Positions 9,009-17,031 of a DNA stretch of 64,000 bases are shown in pieces. This DNA comes from Chryseobacterium sp. KLBC 52. Its GTDB lineage: Bacteria; Bacteroidota; Bacteroidia; Flavobacteriales; Weeksellaceae. Position 1 is the stretch's first letter. Every line of letters begins with the position of its first letter. The stretch is taken from positions 1 through 64,000 of the forward strand of contig NZ_QDFZ01000004.1 in assembly GCF_003347605.1 (NCBI RefSeq), in the 5' to 3' direction. Below the pieces are notes generated by a model that was not told where the DNA came from, searched no databases, and saw only the letters and a program-made list of their open reading frames with translations. Both the position numbers and the translations under genes were made by a program.

Positions 9009-9715
9009 AGGAGTTTTACTTCTTTGTGGTAAAAAGAACGCATTCCGTCTTCCAGTTCGATCCAGAGTTCACCCTTTTCGTCTGCATGTCGGATGATGCC
9101 ATTTTGTCGCGCTTTTTCAATTTCAAAAACTGAGACCTGATCCTTTCTGAAAAGGTTTTTATTAAATCCATCCAGAATTTCCTGATCTGAAGGTATGTTT
9201 TTAAGCCTTTCAGACAAATATTCATGAAGGTTGAATGCAAGATCTTCCAGGTCAAACTGTACTCCTGTCTGTGTCAGAAGTGAACCTGCATTGGATATTT
9301 CATCAAAATCTTCCTGAAGGATGTTGATCCCGGCTCCGATGATGAAATAATTATTTTGATTAATTTTTTTCTTTTCTATTAAAATTCCAACGATTTTTTT
9401 ACCTTTAAGGATAATATCATTCGGCCATTTGATTTTCACCTCAGAGTCAGACAATTTGGCAAGGAAATCCCGGATCACCATTGCGGTATAATAATTGAAC
9501 ATAAAGTCGGAGCACAGGATGTTCTGAATATTCACTGCCAGCGTATAAGCCAGATTTTTTCCGGCAGTCTGAGTCCAGATATTTCCATACTGACCACGGC
9601 CTTTAGTTTGATTAAAAGTATGAAGTCCTATAAAATTTGAATCTCCGTAAAGTAAAAACTTTGATATTTCGTCATTAGTAGAAGAACATTCTTTCAGGTA
9701 GAAGAGTTGGCTCAT
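9002..9715 (-). CDS. birA: Biotin--[acetyl-CoA-carboxylase] ligase
   Basis: The enzyme activates biotin as biotinyl-AMP and attaches it to the biotin carboxyl carrier protein. The 237-aa product contains the ligase motifs SSTNDEI (residues 11-17), the biotin-binding loop KGRGQYGNIW and KWPNDIILKGKKIVGILIE. It lacks the N-terminal DNA-binding domain of E. coli BirA, so it is a ligase only and not a repressor. The gene stands alone on the minus strand. It converges with the permease gene and diverges from rsfS. Confidence 0.9.
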   Translation of the reverse strand: MSQLFYLKECSSTNDEISKFLLYGDSNFIGLHTFNQTKGRGQYGNIWTQTAGKNLAYTLAVNIQNILCSDFMFNYYTAMVIRDFLAKLSDSEVKIKWPNDIILKGKKIVGILIEKKKINQNNYFIIGAGINILQEDFDEISNAGSLLTQTGVQFDLEDLAFNLHEYLSERLKNIPSDQEILDGFNKNLFRKDQVSVFEIEKARQNGIIRHADEKGELWIELEDGMRSFYHKEVKLLY

Positions 9716-9774
9716 TTAAGAAAACTTTAAGAGATTAAGAGGGTAAAAGTAAGGTTAAAGTAAAGAAAAAACAA

Positions 9775-9782
9775 TAAATTTG
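9775..9782 (+). promoter_or_regulatory. -7 box TAAATTTG for rsfS-ftsH
   Basis: An exact TAnnTTTG element lies 20 bp before the rsfS ATG. The -33 region (ggTTAAAG near 9754) is weak. Confidence 0.5.
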
Positions 9783-9802
9783 CAGATTATAGTATTTTTT
9801 TA

Positions 9803-10168
9803 ATGAATAAAACAGCAGAAAAACAAGCGTTAATAGATAAAATCGTTGAAGCTATCCAGGATGTAAAAGGAGAAGACATTATGATCTTTGATCTTTCCAA
9901 CATCGAAAACTCAGTAGCAGAAACGTTCGTGATATGTAGCGGAAACTCAAATACACAGGTAGCTGCATTGGCAGGAAGTGTAGAGAAGAAAGTAAGAAAC
10001 GAACTACAGGACAGACCTTGGCACGTAGAAGGTACTGAAAATGCAATGTGGGTTTTGGTGGATTATGTTTCAGTGGTGGTTCATATATTCCAGAAACAGG
10101 TACGTGAGTACTACGACATAGAAGAACTTTGGGGTGACGCAGTCATTACCAGAATTGAAAATGAATAA
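9803..10168 (+). CDS. rsfS: Ribosomal silencing factor RsfS
   Basis: RsfS binds ribosomal protein uL14 and prevents joining of 30S and 50S subunits when nutrients are scarce. The 121-aa length and the family motifs fit: IEAIQD-like N-terminus, FVICSGNSNTQVAALA, the RPWHVEG loop, WVLVDYVSVVVHIF and REYYDIEELWGDA. The ATG is the only plausible start. ftsH begins 21 bp downstream, so the two are probably co-transcribed. The promoter is likely the TAAATTTG box at 9775. Confidence 0.95.
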   Translation: MNKTAEKQALIDKIVEAIQDVKGEDIMIFDLSNIENSVAETFVICSGNSNTQVAALAGSVEKKVRNELQDRPWHVEGTENAMWVLVDYVSVVVHIFQKQVREYYDIEELWGDAVITRIENE

Positions 10169-10189
10169 TAAAAATTTTAAAAAGTCTAA

Positions 10190-12211
10190 ATGAATAATAA
10201 AGGATTCAACTGGTTCTTTCCTATTGCAATCGTAGCTCTTTTGCTATTCTTTGGCTCCAATTTCCTTGGAGGTGATGCAGCAAAATCTATTGATGAAGAT
10301 GGTTTCTTTAGAGAAATGCAGGCGGGTAAAGTCCAGAATATAATTATATACAAAGACATAGAGAAAGCTGATGTTTTCCTAACAAAAGAAGCAAAATCGG
10401 CAATGGTTTCCAAAGCCGGAAAAGAAAACAACCCTCTTTCTGCCTTCGAAATGGCTCCTAAAGCAGATTTTTCTGTGAAATACGGAGATCTTCAACTTTT
10501 CCTTCAGAAATTTGAACAGGTCAAAGCCAGCAATCCGGTTATTAAAACAACTAAAGATTACGGTACAGGTAAGAGTGCATTAATGGACATCTTAGTTCCT
10601 GCATTGGTTTGGATTTCTATTCTGGGATTATTCTACTTCCTTCTTTTCAGAAAGATGGGCGGTGGCGGAGGCCCTGGCGGACAGATCTTTTCAATCGGAA
10701 AATCTAAGGCAAAGCTTTTTGACGAAAAAGAAAGAATTCAGGTAACATTTAAAGATGTTGCAGGATTGGAAGGAGCAAAAGAAGAAGTTCAGGAAGTTGT
10801 GGATTTCTTGAAAAACTCTGAAAAATATACAAAACTGGGAGGTAAAATTCCTAAAGGAGTTCTTTTAGTAGGGCCTCCGGGAACTGGTAAAACCTTATTG
10901 GCGAAAGCTGTTGCAGGGGAAGCTAAAGTTCCGTTTTTCTCACTTTCAGGTTCTGATTTCGTTGAAATGTTTGTTGGGGTAGGAGCTTCCAGAGTAAGAG
11001 ACCTTTTTGCTCAGGCTAAAGCGAAATCTCCGGCCATTATCTTCATTGATGAGATTGATGCTATCGGACGTGCGAGAGGGAAAAATAATTTCTCTGGCGG
11101 AAACGACGAAAGAGAAAATACATTAAACCAGCTTCTTACTGAAATGGATGGTTTCGGAACAGATACCAACGTTATCGTAATGGCAGCAACCAACAGAGCG
11201 GATATCCTTGATAAAGCTTTGATGAGAGCAGGACGTTTTGACAGATCTATTTATGTAGACCTTCCGGAGCTTCACGAAAGAAGACAGATCTTTGATGTTC
11301 ACTTGAAAAAGATCAAACTTGATGATAATGTAGACAGAGAGTTTCTTGCCAAACAGACTCCCGGATTCAGTGGAGCAGATATTGCTAACGTTTGTAACGA
11401 AGCAGCACTTATCGCAGCAAGAAACAACCATACTTCAGTAACAAAACAGGATTTCCTTGATGCTGTGGACAGAATCATCGGTGGTCTTGAAAAGAAAAAT
11501 AAGGCAATCAAACCTTCTGAAAAAAGAAGAGTGGCTTACCACGAAGCAGGGCACGCTACGATCTCCTGGTTGGTAGAACACGCATCTCCACTTTTAAAAG
11601 TGACGATCGTTCCTAGAGGACGTTCACTGGGAGCAGCATGGTACCTTCCTGAAGAAAGACAGCTTACCACTACAGAACAGATGTTGGACGAAATGTGTGC
11701 AACATTAGGAGGTAGAGCAGCAGAACAGGTAATCTTTAACAATATCTCTACAGGAGCACTTTCTGACCTGGAAACAGTAACGAAGAGAGCTCAGGCTATG
11801 GTAACGATCTACGGATTAAGCCCGAATATCGGTAATATTTCTTACTATGACAGTTCAGGCCAGTCTGAGTACAATTTCGGAAAACCATATTCTGAAGAAA
11901 CGGCAACCAAGATTGATGCAGAGATCAAATCCATCATCGAAAACCAATATGAGAGAGCAGTAAGAATTCTTGCTGATAATAAAGACAAGCTGGATGCTTT
12001 AGCCAGCAAACTGCTGGAAAAAGAAGTGATCTTCCGTGAAGACTTAGAAGAAATATTCGGAAAGAGAGCATGGGATCCTGAATTGACAGAGAAGCCTGTA
12101 ACCAATACTATTCCTGAAAAAGATCAGCCCGTAGTAGTGGAAACACCTCAGATCAAAGAAAAAGAAGAAGAAAGCGAAATACAGGCTCCGGAAAGCCCAA
12201 CACAGCTTTAG
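10190..12211 (+). CDS. ftsH: ATP-dependent zinc metalloprotease FtsH
   Basis: FtsH is the membrane-anchored hexameric AAA+ protease that extracts and degrades membrane and regulatory proteins. Two membrane helices (about residues 8-22 and 132-153) enclose a periplasmic domain. Walker A GPPGTGKT is at 228-235, Walker B IIFIDEID at 283-290, and the second region of homology at about 336-352. The zinc motif HEAGH is at 451-455. The 673-aa length is normal for Bacteroidota. The C-terminal 40 residues are rich in E, P and Q and look disordered. A strong intrinsic terminator follows. Confidence 0.97.
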   Translation: MNNKGFNWFFPIAIVALLLFFGSNFLGGDAAKSIDEDGFFREMQAGKVQNIIIYKDIEKADVFLTKEAKSAMVSKAGKENNPLSAFEMAPKADFSVKYGDLQLFLQKFEQVKASNPVIKTTKDYGTGKSALMDILVPALVWISILGLFYFLLFRKMGGGGGPGGQIFSIGKSKAKLFDEKERIQVTFKDVAGLEGAKEEVQEVVDFLKNSEKYTKLGGKIPKGVLLVGPPGTGKTLLAKAVAGEAKVPFFSLSGSDFVEMFVGVGASRVRDLFAQAKAKSPAIIFIDEIDAIGRARGKNNFSGGNDERENTLNQLLTEMDGFGTDTNVIVMAATNRADILDKALMRAGRFDRSIYVDLPELHERRQIFDVHLKKIKLDDNVDREFLAKQTPGFSGADIANVCNEAALIAARNNHTSVTKQDFLDAVDRIIGGLEKKNKAIKPSEKRRVAYHEAGHATISWLVEHASPLLKVTIVPRGRSLGAAWYLPEERQLTTTEQMLDEMCATLGGRAAEQVIFNNISTGALSDLETVTKRAQAMVTIYGLSPNIGNISYYDSSGQSEYNFGKPYSEETATKIDAEIKSIIENQYERAVRILADNKDKLDALASKLLEKEVIFREDLEEIFGKRAWDPELTEKPVTNTIPEKDQPVVVETPQIKEKEEESEIQAPESPTQL

Positions 12212-12237
12212 GATTCTTAAAAAATAAAATTCATAAA

Positions 12238-12269
12238 AACCTGACAACTGTAAAATTGTCAGGTTTTTT
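12238..12269 (+). terminator. Intrinsic terminator after ftsH
   Basis: A perfect 10-bp stem (12238-12247 with 12256-12265) with an 8-nt loop is followed by a T-run to 12269. Confidence 0.9.
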
Positions 12270-12286
12270 CATATTTAAGGAGATAT

Positions 12287-12320
12287 TTTGGACACTATTG
12301 TAATTTATTTTCTATTTTTG
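12287..12320 (+). promoter_or_regulatory. Promoter for LUD-cdsA-psd operon
   Basis: A -33 TTTG (12287-12290) and a -7 box TATTTTTG (12313-12320) are separated by 22 bp, within the range seen in Bacteroidota. They lie between the ftsH terminator and the LUD start, and support the TTG at 12348. Confidence 0.65.
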
Positions 12321-12347
12321 TATAAAGTTGACTAAAAATAGATTAAG

Positions 12348-12929
12348 TTGAATTTATTCAAGAGGATTGTAAGCAAACTTACCAACCAGCCTGAAGAAGA
12401 GGACAAACAGAGCCTGGAGAAGCTTGGGGATTCGCTGAAAAATGCGGATCTTGACTATAAGTTTGCGCAATTATTTACGCATTCAGGGGGATTTTTTAAT
12501 TATTGTGCAGATGAAGCGGAGGCTCTACAAACTTTAAATCAAATTATCAAAATAGAAGGTATCCACAATCTTTTTTGTTGGGATAAAGAACTTCAGAACT
12601 TTTTGAACGTTGTGAAGTCTACCTATACTTCAGAACTACAGCCGTCTAATGACGCCGCATTCATTACCTGTGAATATCTGATCGCTTATGACGGCAGAAT
12701 CATGCTTTCACATAATAATATTCTTCATTATCATTCTTCAAGGCTTCCCGATAGAATTATCATCATCGCCAATGTTTCTCAGATTGTAAACAACCTGAAT
12801 GACGCTATGGGGAAAATAAAAAGGAACGGAAATATCAAGAACCTTACTTCCATAAGCGGAAGCCAGTCAAAAATGGACAGTTCTTCCAATTCCAATACAA
12901 AACTGTTTTTATTGCTGCTTGAAGATTAA
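12348..12929 (+). CDS. LUD domain-containing protein
   Basis: The protein is related to the LutC/YkgG family, whose best-known members take part in lactate utilisation. A TTG start is used because an in-frame stop lies three codons upstream and no ATG fits. The 193-aa product has an acidic N-terminal helix region. A conserved core follows (FITCEYLIAYDGRIMLSHNNI, about residues 104-124, and LPDRIIIIANVSQIV). No other lut gene is near. In Bacteroidota this protein commonly sits between ftsH and cdsA, so its true role may be different from lactate oxidation. It is 24 bp from cdsA. Confidence 0.8.
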   Translation: MNLFKRIVSKLTNQPEEEDKQSLEKLGDSLKNADLDYKFAQLFTHSGGFFNYCADEAEALQTLNQIIKIEGIHNLFCWDKELQNFLNVVKSTYTSELQPSNDAAFITCEYLIAYDGRIMLSHNNILHYHSSRLPDRIIIIANVSQIVNNLNDAMGKIKRNGNIKNLTSISGSQSKMDSSSNSNTKLFLLLLED

Positions 12930-12953
12930 GCAACCACTTCTAAATTTTAAATT

Positions 12954-13826
12954 TTGGACAAAAATCTCATTCAAAGAACCCTGTCAGGTATCGTTTATGT
13001 AGCTATCATTATTCTTTGTTCTACTCCGCTGGGAGCACAGCTGCTGAATAGTATTGCACCTGGTCTTATCAAGCAACAGTATCTTTATCATGGATTAATG
13101 AGCCTGCTGCTGATTGTAGGAACATGGGAATGTGTCAAAATCATGAAGTTTGGAAACGGCTATGAAAAATGGGTCGTATATCCATTGGTTATTTTTATAT
13201 TCTACATGTTTTCCAAAAGATATTTTAATCACGATTTCTTTTTTGATTTCAGGCTTAGTGAAATACTGGCACTGGCACTTATCGGGATTGCTGTGGTTAC
13301 TCTATTCAAATATCCCAACGAATTATACTTCGACAGTGGGAAACTTATTTTTACTGTTATTTATGTGGCTCTTCCGTTCAGTTTTGCATTAGGATTGCCC
13401 AAGTTCTCCACTTATAATGGAACCTTTTCTCTGGAAGTTCTGTTCCTGTTTATCCTGATCTGGAGCAGCGATACCTTTGCGTATCTGGTAGGAAAATTCT
13501 TCGGTAAACATAAAATGGCTCCTAAAATATCCCCTAAAAAAACATGGGAAGGGTATGCCGGAGGTGTTGTTTTAACATTGGTTTTATCCTACTTTATTGA
13601 ACAGTATCAGCCTGAGCTGAGAGGCAACTGGATGGTAGTAGGATTTTTGATTGCTGCCTTTGCTCCTTTAGGAGATCTGGTGGAGAGTCAATTGAAGAGA
13701 AACTTCGGTGTAAAGGACAGTGGAAACATTATTCCCGGGCATGGAGGAGTTTTAGACAGGCTGGATAGTTTTATTATCTGCGTTCCTGTCGTATATTTGT
13801 ACTTTATTTTAGAAAAATTTATTTAG
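12954..13826 (+). CDS. cdsA: Phosphatidate cytidylyltransferase
   Basis: The enzyme makes CDP-diacylglycerol from CTP and phosphatidic acid, feeding all phospholipid synthesis. The 290-aa protein starts at a TTG (LDKNLIQRTLSG), the usual N-terminus of this family. It has about seven membrane helices. The family signature is complete near residue 245: SQLKRNFGVKDSG, then PGHGGVLDRLD. The gene is followed after 4 bp by psd, which uses a product of the same pathway. Confidence 0.93.
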   Translation: MDKNLIQRTLSGIVYVAIIILCSTPLGAQLLNSIAPGLIKQQYLYHGLMSLLLIVGTWECVKIMKFGNGYEKWVVYPLVIFIFYMFSKRYFNHDFFFDFRLSEILALALIGIAVVTLFKYPNELYFDSGKLIFTVIYVALPFSFALGLPKFSTYNGTFSLEVLFLFILIWSSDTFAYLVGKFFGKHKMAPKISPKKTWEGYAGGVVLTLVLSYFIEQYQPELRGNWMVVGFLIAAFAPLGDLVESQLKRNFGVKDSGNIIPGHGGVLDRLDSFIICVPVVYLYFILEKFI

Positions 13827-13830
13827 TCTC

Positions 13831-14487
13831 ATGAAATTACATAGAGAATCCAAAGGAACAATTACCGTTGCAACCCTGCTTTTTATTATTCTGGGTGCTT
13901 TAGCAATTTATTTCCTTGAAATATGGTCACTGGTGATCATTATGCCTTTGTTGGTTATTTACGCTTTAGTCTTCTGGTTCTTCAGAGTTCCGGATCGTAA
14001 TATTCTTGATCACAGAGAAAATGTTATTGCTCCGGTGGACGGAAAAGTAGTAATGATTAAAGAAGTGGAAGAGGATGAATTCATAAAAGGAAAAGCTCTC
14101 CAGGTTTCTATTTTTATGTCTCCTCTCAATGTTCACATCTGCAGATATCCGGTTTCGGGAGAAGTGATTTACAAAAAATATCATCCGGGCAAATATCTGG
14201 TAGCATGGCATGAAAAGTCTTCTACAGAGAACGAAAGAACTACGGTAGCTGTGCAGACGATGACTAATCATAAAGTAGTTTTCAGACAGATCGCCGGATA
14301 TGTTGCAAGAAGAATTGTTTTCTATTGCAATGAAGGCGATAAAGCAAAAGCCGGACATGAGTTCGGATTTATTAAATTCGGTTCCAGAATGGATGTATTC
14401 CTGCCTTTGGATACTGAGATTATCTGTAAAATCGGAGATATTACAAAAGGAGGTGAGGATGTAATCGCCAAATTGAAAGAAAATTAA
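13831..14487 (+). CDS. psd: Phosphatidylserine decarboxylase family protein
   Basis: The enzyme converts phosphatidylserine to phosphatidylethanolamine with a pyruvoyl cofactor made by self-cleavage. The 218-aa product is of the short (Psd-B-like) class. It has an N-terminal membrane hairpin (about residues 12-50) and then the catalytic domain, with APVDGKVV, SPLNVHICRYP and the GS cleavage motif in FIKFGSRMDVF. Co-transcription with cdsA is clear from the 4-bp gap. The start ATG has no competitor. Confidence 0.92.
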   Translation: MKLHRESKGTITVATLLFIILGALAIYFLEIWSLVIIMPLLVIYALVFWFFRVPDRNILDHRENVIAPVDGKVVMIKEVEEDEFIKGKALQVSIFMSPLNVHICRYPVSGEVIYKKYHPGKYLVAWHEKSSTENERTTVAVQTMTNHKVVFRQIAGYVARRIVFYCNEGDKAKAGHEFGFIKFGSRMDVFLPLDTEIICKIGDITKGGEDVIAKLKEN

Positions 14488-14509
14488 TATTCTTATCGTA
14501 TATAAAATC

Positions 14510-14538
14510 AAAAGAGGGCTATAAAAGCTCTCTTTTTT
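14510..14538 (+). terminator. Intrinsic terminator after psd
   Basis: The stem 14510-14520 pairs with 14526-14536 (one G-U pair) and ends in a T-rich run. Confidence 0.8.
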
Positions 14539-14581
14539 ATTTGGCAGAAAAGTACCTCAATTGAGTGTTTTAAGTTTAAAT

Positions 14582-14643
14582 TACGCATGAGTAATATTGC
14601 GTATCGGATGATGAATGCTTTTACGTTCAGATCAATAATTTTG
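14582..14643 (+). promoter_or_regulatory. Palindromic operator 1 and -7 box, upstream of LuxR-type gene
   Basis: The palindrome is TACGCA-N10-TGCGTA (14582-14603, spacer TGAGTAATAT). Exactly 32 nt separate it from a TAATTTTG box (14636-14643). The same 22-mer, one base different, recurs at 16913 with the same 32-nt spacing. Predicted transcription starts about 260 nt before the gene at 14910, leaving an unusually long leader. Confidence 0.65.
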
Positions 14644-14909
14644 CATGCTTAAAAACACAAGCTCATGCTTTTAAGTGATCTGAGGTAAATGCTTCTTAAT
14701 TTATTGTCAAAAATGGTATTTCATTTGATAATTTTAATAAATTGTAACGAGAAACACCTTAATCATATCCTTTTTAATGCTGAAGAAGACTATACATTTC
14801 GTTTTGTAGATTTTTTATTTTGCATGAAAGGCTGTTAATATTGGGAAATTTATACTTTCAGGAGTACGAATGCCAACTTAAGCTTGTGAGAGCATAAAAA
14901 AACAACAAG

Positions 14910-15902
14910 ATGATTTATAAGTTTTTCTTTAAGGTGATCAACGACGAAGCTGAGAATATGGATGATGATTTTGAAAGCAGTTATCTTCATCTTATTAACC
15001 GGTATTTGCTTTTATTGTTTTTCATATTCCTGTTTTATTCTATTTTTATTATTACTTTTTTCGGGGATATGCTGATCTCCATATTTCTTACTATTATTAC
15101 ATTTTTCTGGCTGTTTCTCATGGCTATCAAAGGAAAGACCAAACGGTTCAGAAAGGTTTTAAAACCTTCCATTATCGGAATATTTGTTTTACTCACATTT
15201 ATCGTAAATTTTTTTAATATTTATACTTACAAAAACGCTGGAGTAGAGTACTTTTACTTTTGTCTTCTGTTTGCTGTTCCATTCTTTCTGAACTATAAAA
15301 AAGATTCTTTCGCCATCTTTTTCATTACTTTTATTATAAGTGTTAATTTTATTGCATGTCTGTATTTTGATTTTTCTTTTCTTCCAAAAAGCAGATTCAT
15401 AGAAAAAGAAGATTTTAAAACAATAAAGCTGTTGAATATTTTATTTTCCGTAGCCTCTTTCCTGATGGATATTGTGTTTATTACCCAGAAAGATGCATTG
15501 ATTCATGGATTGATTTCTGATAAAAAAGAAAAAGATTCTACGATCAAGGATCTGGTAAAAACCAACGCAGAACTCATGAAGCATCAGATGCTGATCAATC
15601 ACCTGTCAGAAGAAAACATTCAGGAAATTTTAAATTTAGCAGAAAGCAATTCGCCTATATTTTTTGAAAAATTCCAGGTGTTTTTCCCCCACTTTATTCC
15701 TGATATTTTAAAAATAAATCCTAACCTTATCCATTCTGAACTCTATTTCTGTGCGTTGATGAAGCTTGATTTTGATACCAAAAAAATCGCACAGTGTACC
15801 AATAACAGTATTCGGGCTGTAGAAAGTAAAAAGTACAGAATCCGGAAAAAGCTCAATATTTCCTCAGACATCAATATCAACAGCTTTCTGATTAAAATTT
15901 AA
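14910..15902 (+). CDS. Membrane protein with C-terminal LuxR-type HTH domain
   Basis: The 330-aa protein has six predicted membrane helices (about residues 31-50, 54-72, 86-106, 112-128, 132-153 and 173-192). A coiled coil follows (about 195-245), then a C-terminal domain (275-320: HSELYFCALMKLDFDTKKIAQ, then NNSIRAVESKKYRIRKKL) like the HTH of LuxR/GerE regulators. A membrane-bound one-component regulator is the likely function, sensing something in or at the membrane. No ligand domain was recognised. The gene is preceded by palindromic operator 1 and followed at once by operator 2. It is a strong candidate for the regulator acting on these sites. Confidence 0.7.
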   Translation: MIYKFFFKVINDEAENMDDDFESSYLHLINRYLLLLFFIFLFYSIFIITFFGDMLISIFLTIITFFWLFLMAIKGKTKRFRKVLKPSIIGIFVLLTFIVNFFNIYTYKNAGVEYFYFCLLFAVPFFLNYKKDSFAIFFITFIISVNFIACLYFDFSFLPKSRFIEKEDFKTIKLLNILFSVASFLMDIVFITQKDALIHGLISDKKEKDSTIKDLVKTNAELMKHQMLINHLSEENIQEILNLAESNSPIFFEKFQVFFPHFIPDILKINPNLIHSELYFCALMKLDFDTKKIAQCTNNSIRAVESKKYRIRKKLNISSDININSFLIKI

Positions 15903-15921
15903 ATAAAATTCCGGTTTTTAT

Positions 15922-15984
15922 TACTCATACGTAGTGTTGAGTAGTGTCAGGTGGTATTTATTGAGTTTCTTGTCGATATTTTTA
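15922..15984 (+). promoter_or_regulatory. Palindromic operator 2 and -7-like box, upstream of dual-HTH gene
   Basis: The palindrome is TACTCA-N10-TGAGTA (15922-15943, spacer TACGTAGTGT). It is followed after 33 nt by TATTTTTA (15977-15984), a one-base variant of TAnnTTTG. The ATG at 16000 follows 15 nt later. The design matches operators 1 and 3. Confidence 0.6.
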
Positions 15985-15999
15985 CTTAAAAATACTGTG

Positions 16000-16413
16000 A
16001 TGAATATTAAGAACATTCATATTGGAAGTCTGATCAGGTCCAAAGTAGAAGAACATCAGATTTCAACAGAAAGGATTTCCCGATTTTTAAACAGGCCGGA
16101 AGACGAAGTAGAGAGTATGTATCATGCTAAAAGTATGGATACCGATGTTCTGTTGAAATGGTGTAAGCTTTTAAAATTCGATTTCTTTCGGTTCTATACA
16201 GGACATCTGATTTTGTATGCGCCACAGTCAAGAATTGATCATGAATTCTGTCAAAACAAAAATACGCTTGTTTTCAGAAAAAGCATTTATACACAAGAGG
16301 TTAAAAATTTTATTCTTGATAAAATAGAAACCGGGACAATGACGGCCAAGGAGGTTATGGAACGGTATAAAATACCCAAGACTACTTTATATAAATGGAT
16401 GAAAAAAATATAA
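16000..16413 (+). CDS. Small protein with two helix-turn-helix regions
   Basis: The ATG at 16000 is chosen because an upstream extension to 15934 would run through operator 2 and its -7 box. The 137-aa product has an N-terminal HTH of Cro/CI type (about residues 10-62: GSLIRSKVEEHQISTERISR, then FLNRPEDEVESM). A linker and a C-terminal HTH of transposase type follow (about 101-137: ILDKIETGTMTAKEVMERY, then KIPKTTLYKWMKKI). No transposase catalytic domain is present. The protein is probably a DNA-binding regulator. It is the first of a two-gene unit, with 1 bp between the stop and the next start. Confidence 0.7.
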   Translation: MNIKNIHIGSLIRSKVEEHQISTERISRFLNRPEDEVESMYHAKSMDTDVLLKWCKLLKFDFFRFYTGHLILYAPQSRIDHEFCQNKNTLVFRKSIYTQEVKNFILDKIETGTMTAKEVMERYKIPKTTLYKWMKKI

Positions 16414-16414
16414 G

Positions 16415-16735
16415 ATGATTCCTGATTACAAGCAGATTTATACCGATATTCTTGAAGAAAAGTTTCCTGAAAAATTACGGGATGCAGTCATAAGGCTTAA
16501 GCTGGAAACATTGCATTCAGCTTATGATATTCTGAAATTTAATCAGCTGATTTTTGGAGAGGCTGAATATGAAGTTGGCCTTAATAATCAGAAGCTCCGG
16601 TCCTATGATCGGGAATCTATTCTTCGAATTCTCAGTTATCAAAAAAGAAATGGACTGACCAATGTTCAGGTGAGTCATCATTTTAAGATAAGCCGAAATA
16701 CCATTGCCAAATGGAAATCCATTTTTGAATCATAA
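16415..16735 (+). CDS. Small helix-turn-helix protein, transposase-HTH-like
   Basis: The 106-aa protein starts one base after the previous stop and must be co-expressed with it. Its C-terminal half (about residues 62-106: SYDRESILRILSYQKRNGLT, then VSHHFKISRNTIAKWKSIF) is an HTH of the kind found in transposase OrfA proteins. The N-terminal half is helical and acidic and may mediate dimerisation. It could be a domesticated transposase fragment working as a regulator with the preceding protein. No target is known. Confidence 0.65.
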   Translation: MIPDYKQIYTDILEEKFPEKLRDAVIRLKLETLHSAYDILKFNQLIFGEAEYEVGLNNQKLRSYDRESILRILSYQKRNGLTNVQVSHHFKISRNTIAKWKSIFES

Positions 16736-16912
16736 AAAGTGTTGTATTCTGTTTAATCTAATTGTTTTATTTTTTTCTATTACATAAGAAAGAATTGATT
16801 TTATCCTGTTTTGATTTTATTTTTGAATATATGGTTGGGTTTTGTGTAATAACTCAACTTTTTTATTTGTGTCTGATGTTATGATAAGTTACTGGTGTTT
16901 TGTGAGTTTTAC

Positions 16913-16974
16913 TACGCATGAGTAGTATTGCGTAGCGGAAATTAATCTGTAATCGTCTGTCGTTGATAATTTTG
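16913..16974 (+). promoter_or_regulatory. Palindromic operator 3 and -7 box, upstream of secreted protein gene
   Basis: The palindrome is TACGCA-N10-TGCGTA (16913-16934, spacer TGAGTAGTAT), followed after exactly 32 nt by TAATTTTG (16967-16974). The remaining part of the 296-bp gap 16736-17031 is AT-rich with nothing else recognised. No -33 TTG lies at the normal distance, which fits a promoter that needs an activator bound at the palindrome. Confidence 0.68.
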
Positions 16975-17031
16975 TGGAAGCTAAATGTCATGGTTAAAAT
17001 TTTTAATTATCAAACAATTATAACTTATACA

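Larger units (their letters stand above)
14488..14909. other. 422-bp intergenic region between psd and the LuxR-type regulator
   Basis: The region holds the psd terminator, a 10-bp palindrome CTCAATTGAG (14556-14565), palindromic operator 1 (14582-14603) and a TAATTTTG box (14636-14643). An AT-rich leader of about 260 nt follows, in which only reading frames of 9-10 codons were found. No gene was recognised in it. Confidence 0.7.

Noticed and set aside
11011..11742. Minus-strand open frames inside ftsH (and similar frames inside rho, dnaB, tgt and nadB)
   Set aside because: They follow the codon pattern of the gene on the other strand, have no promoter or family match, and are shadows.
14645..14674. 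Possible 9-codon leader peptide after operator 1
   Set aside because: It is too short and lacks any amino-acid bias or pairing structure that would support attenuation.
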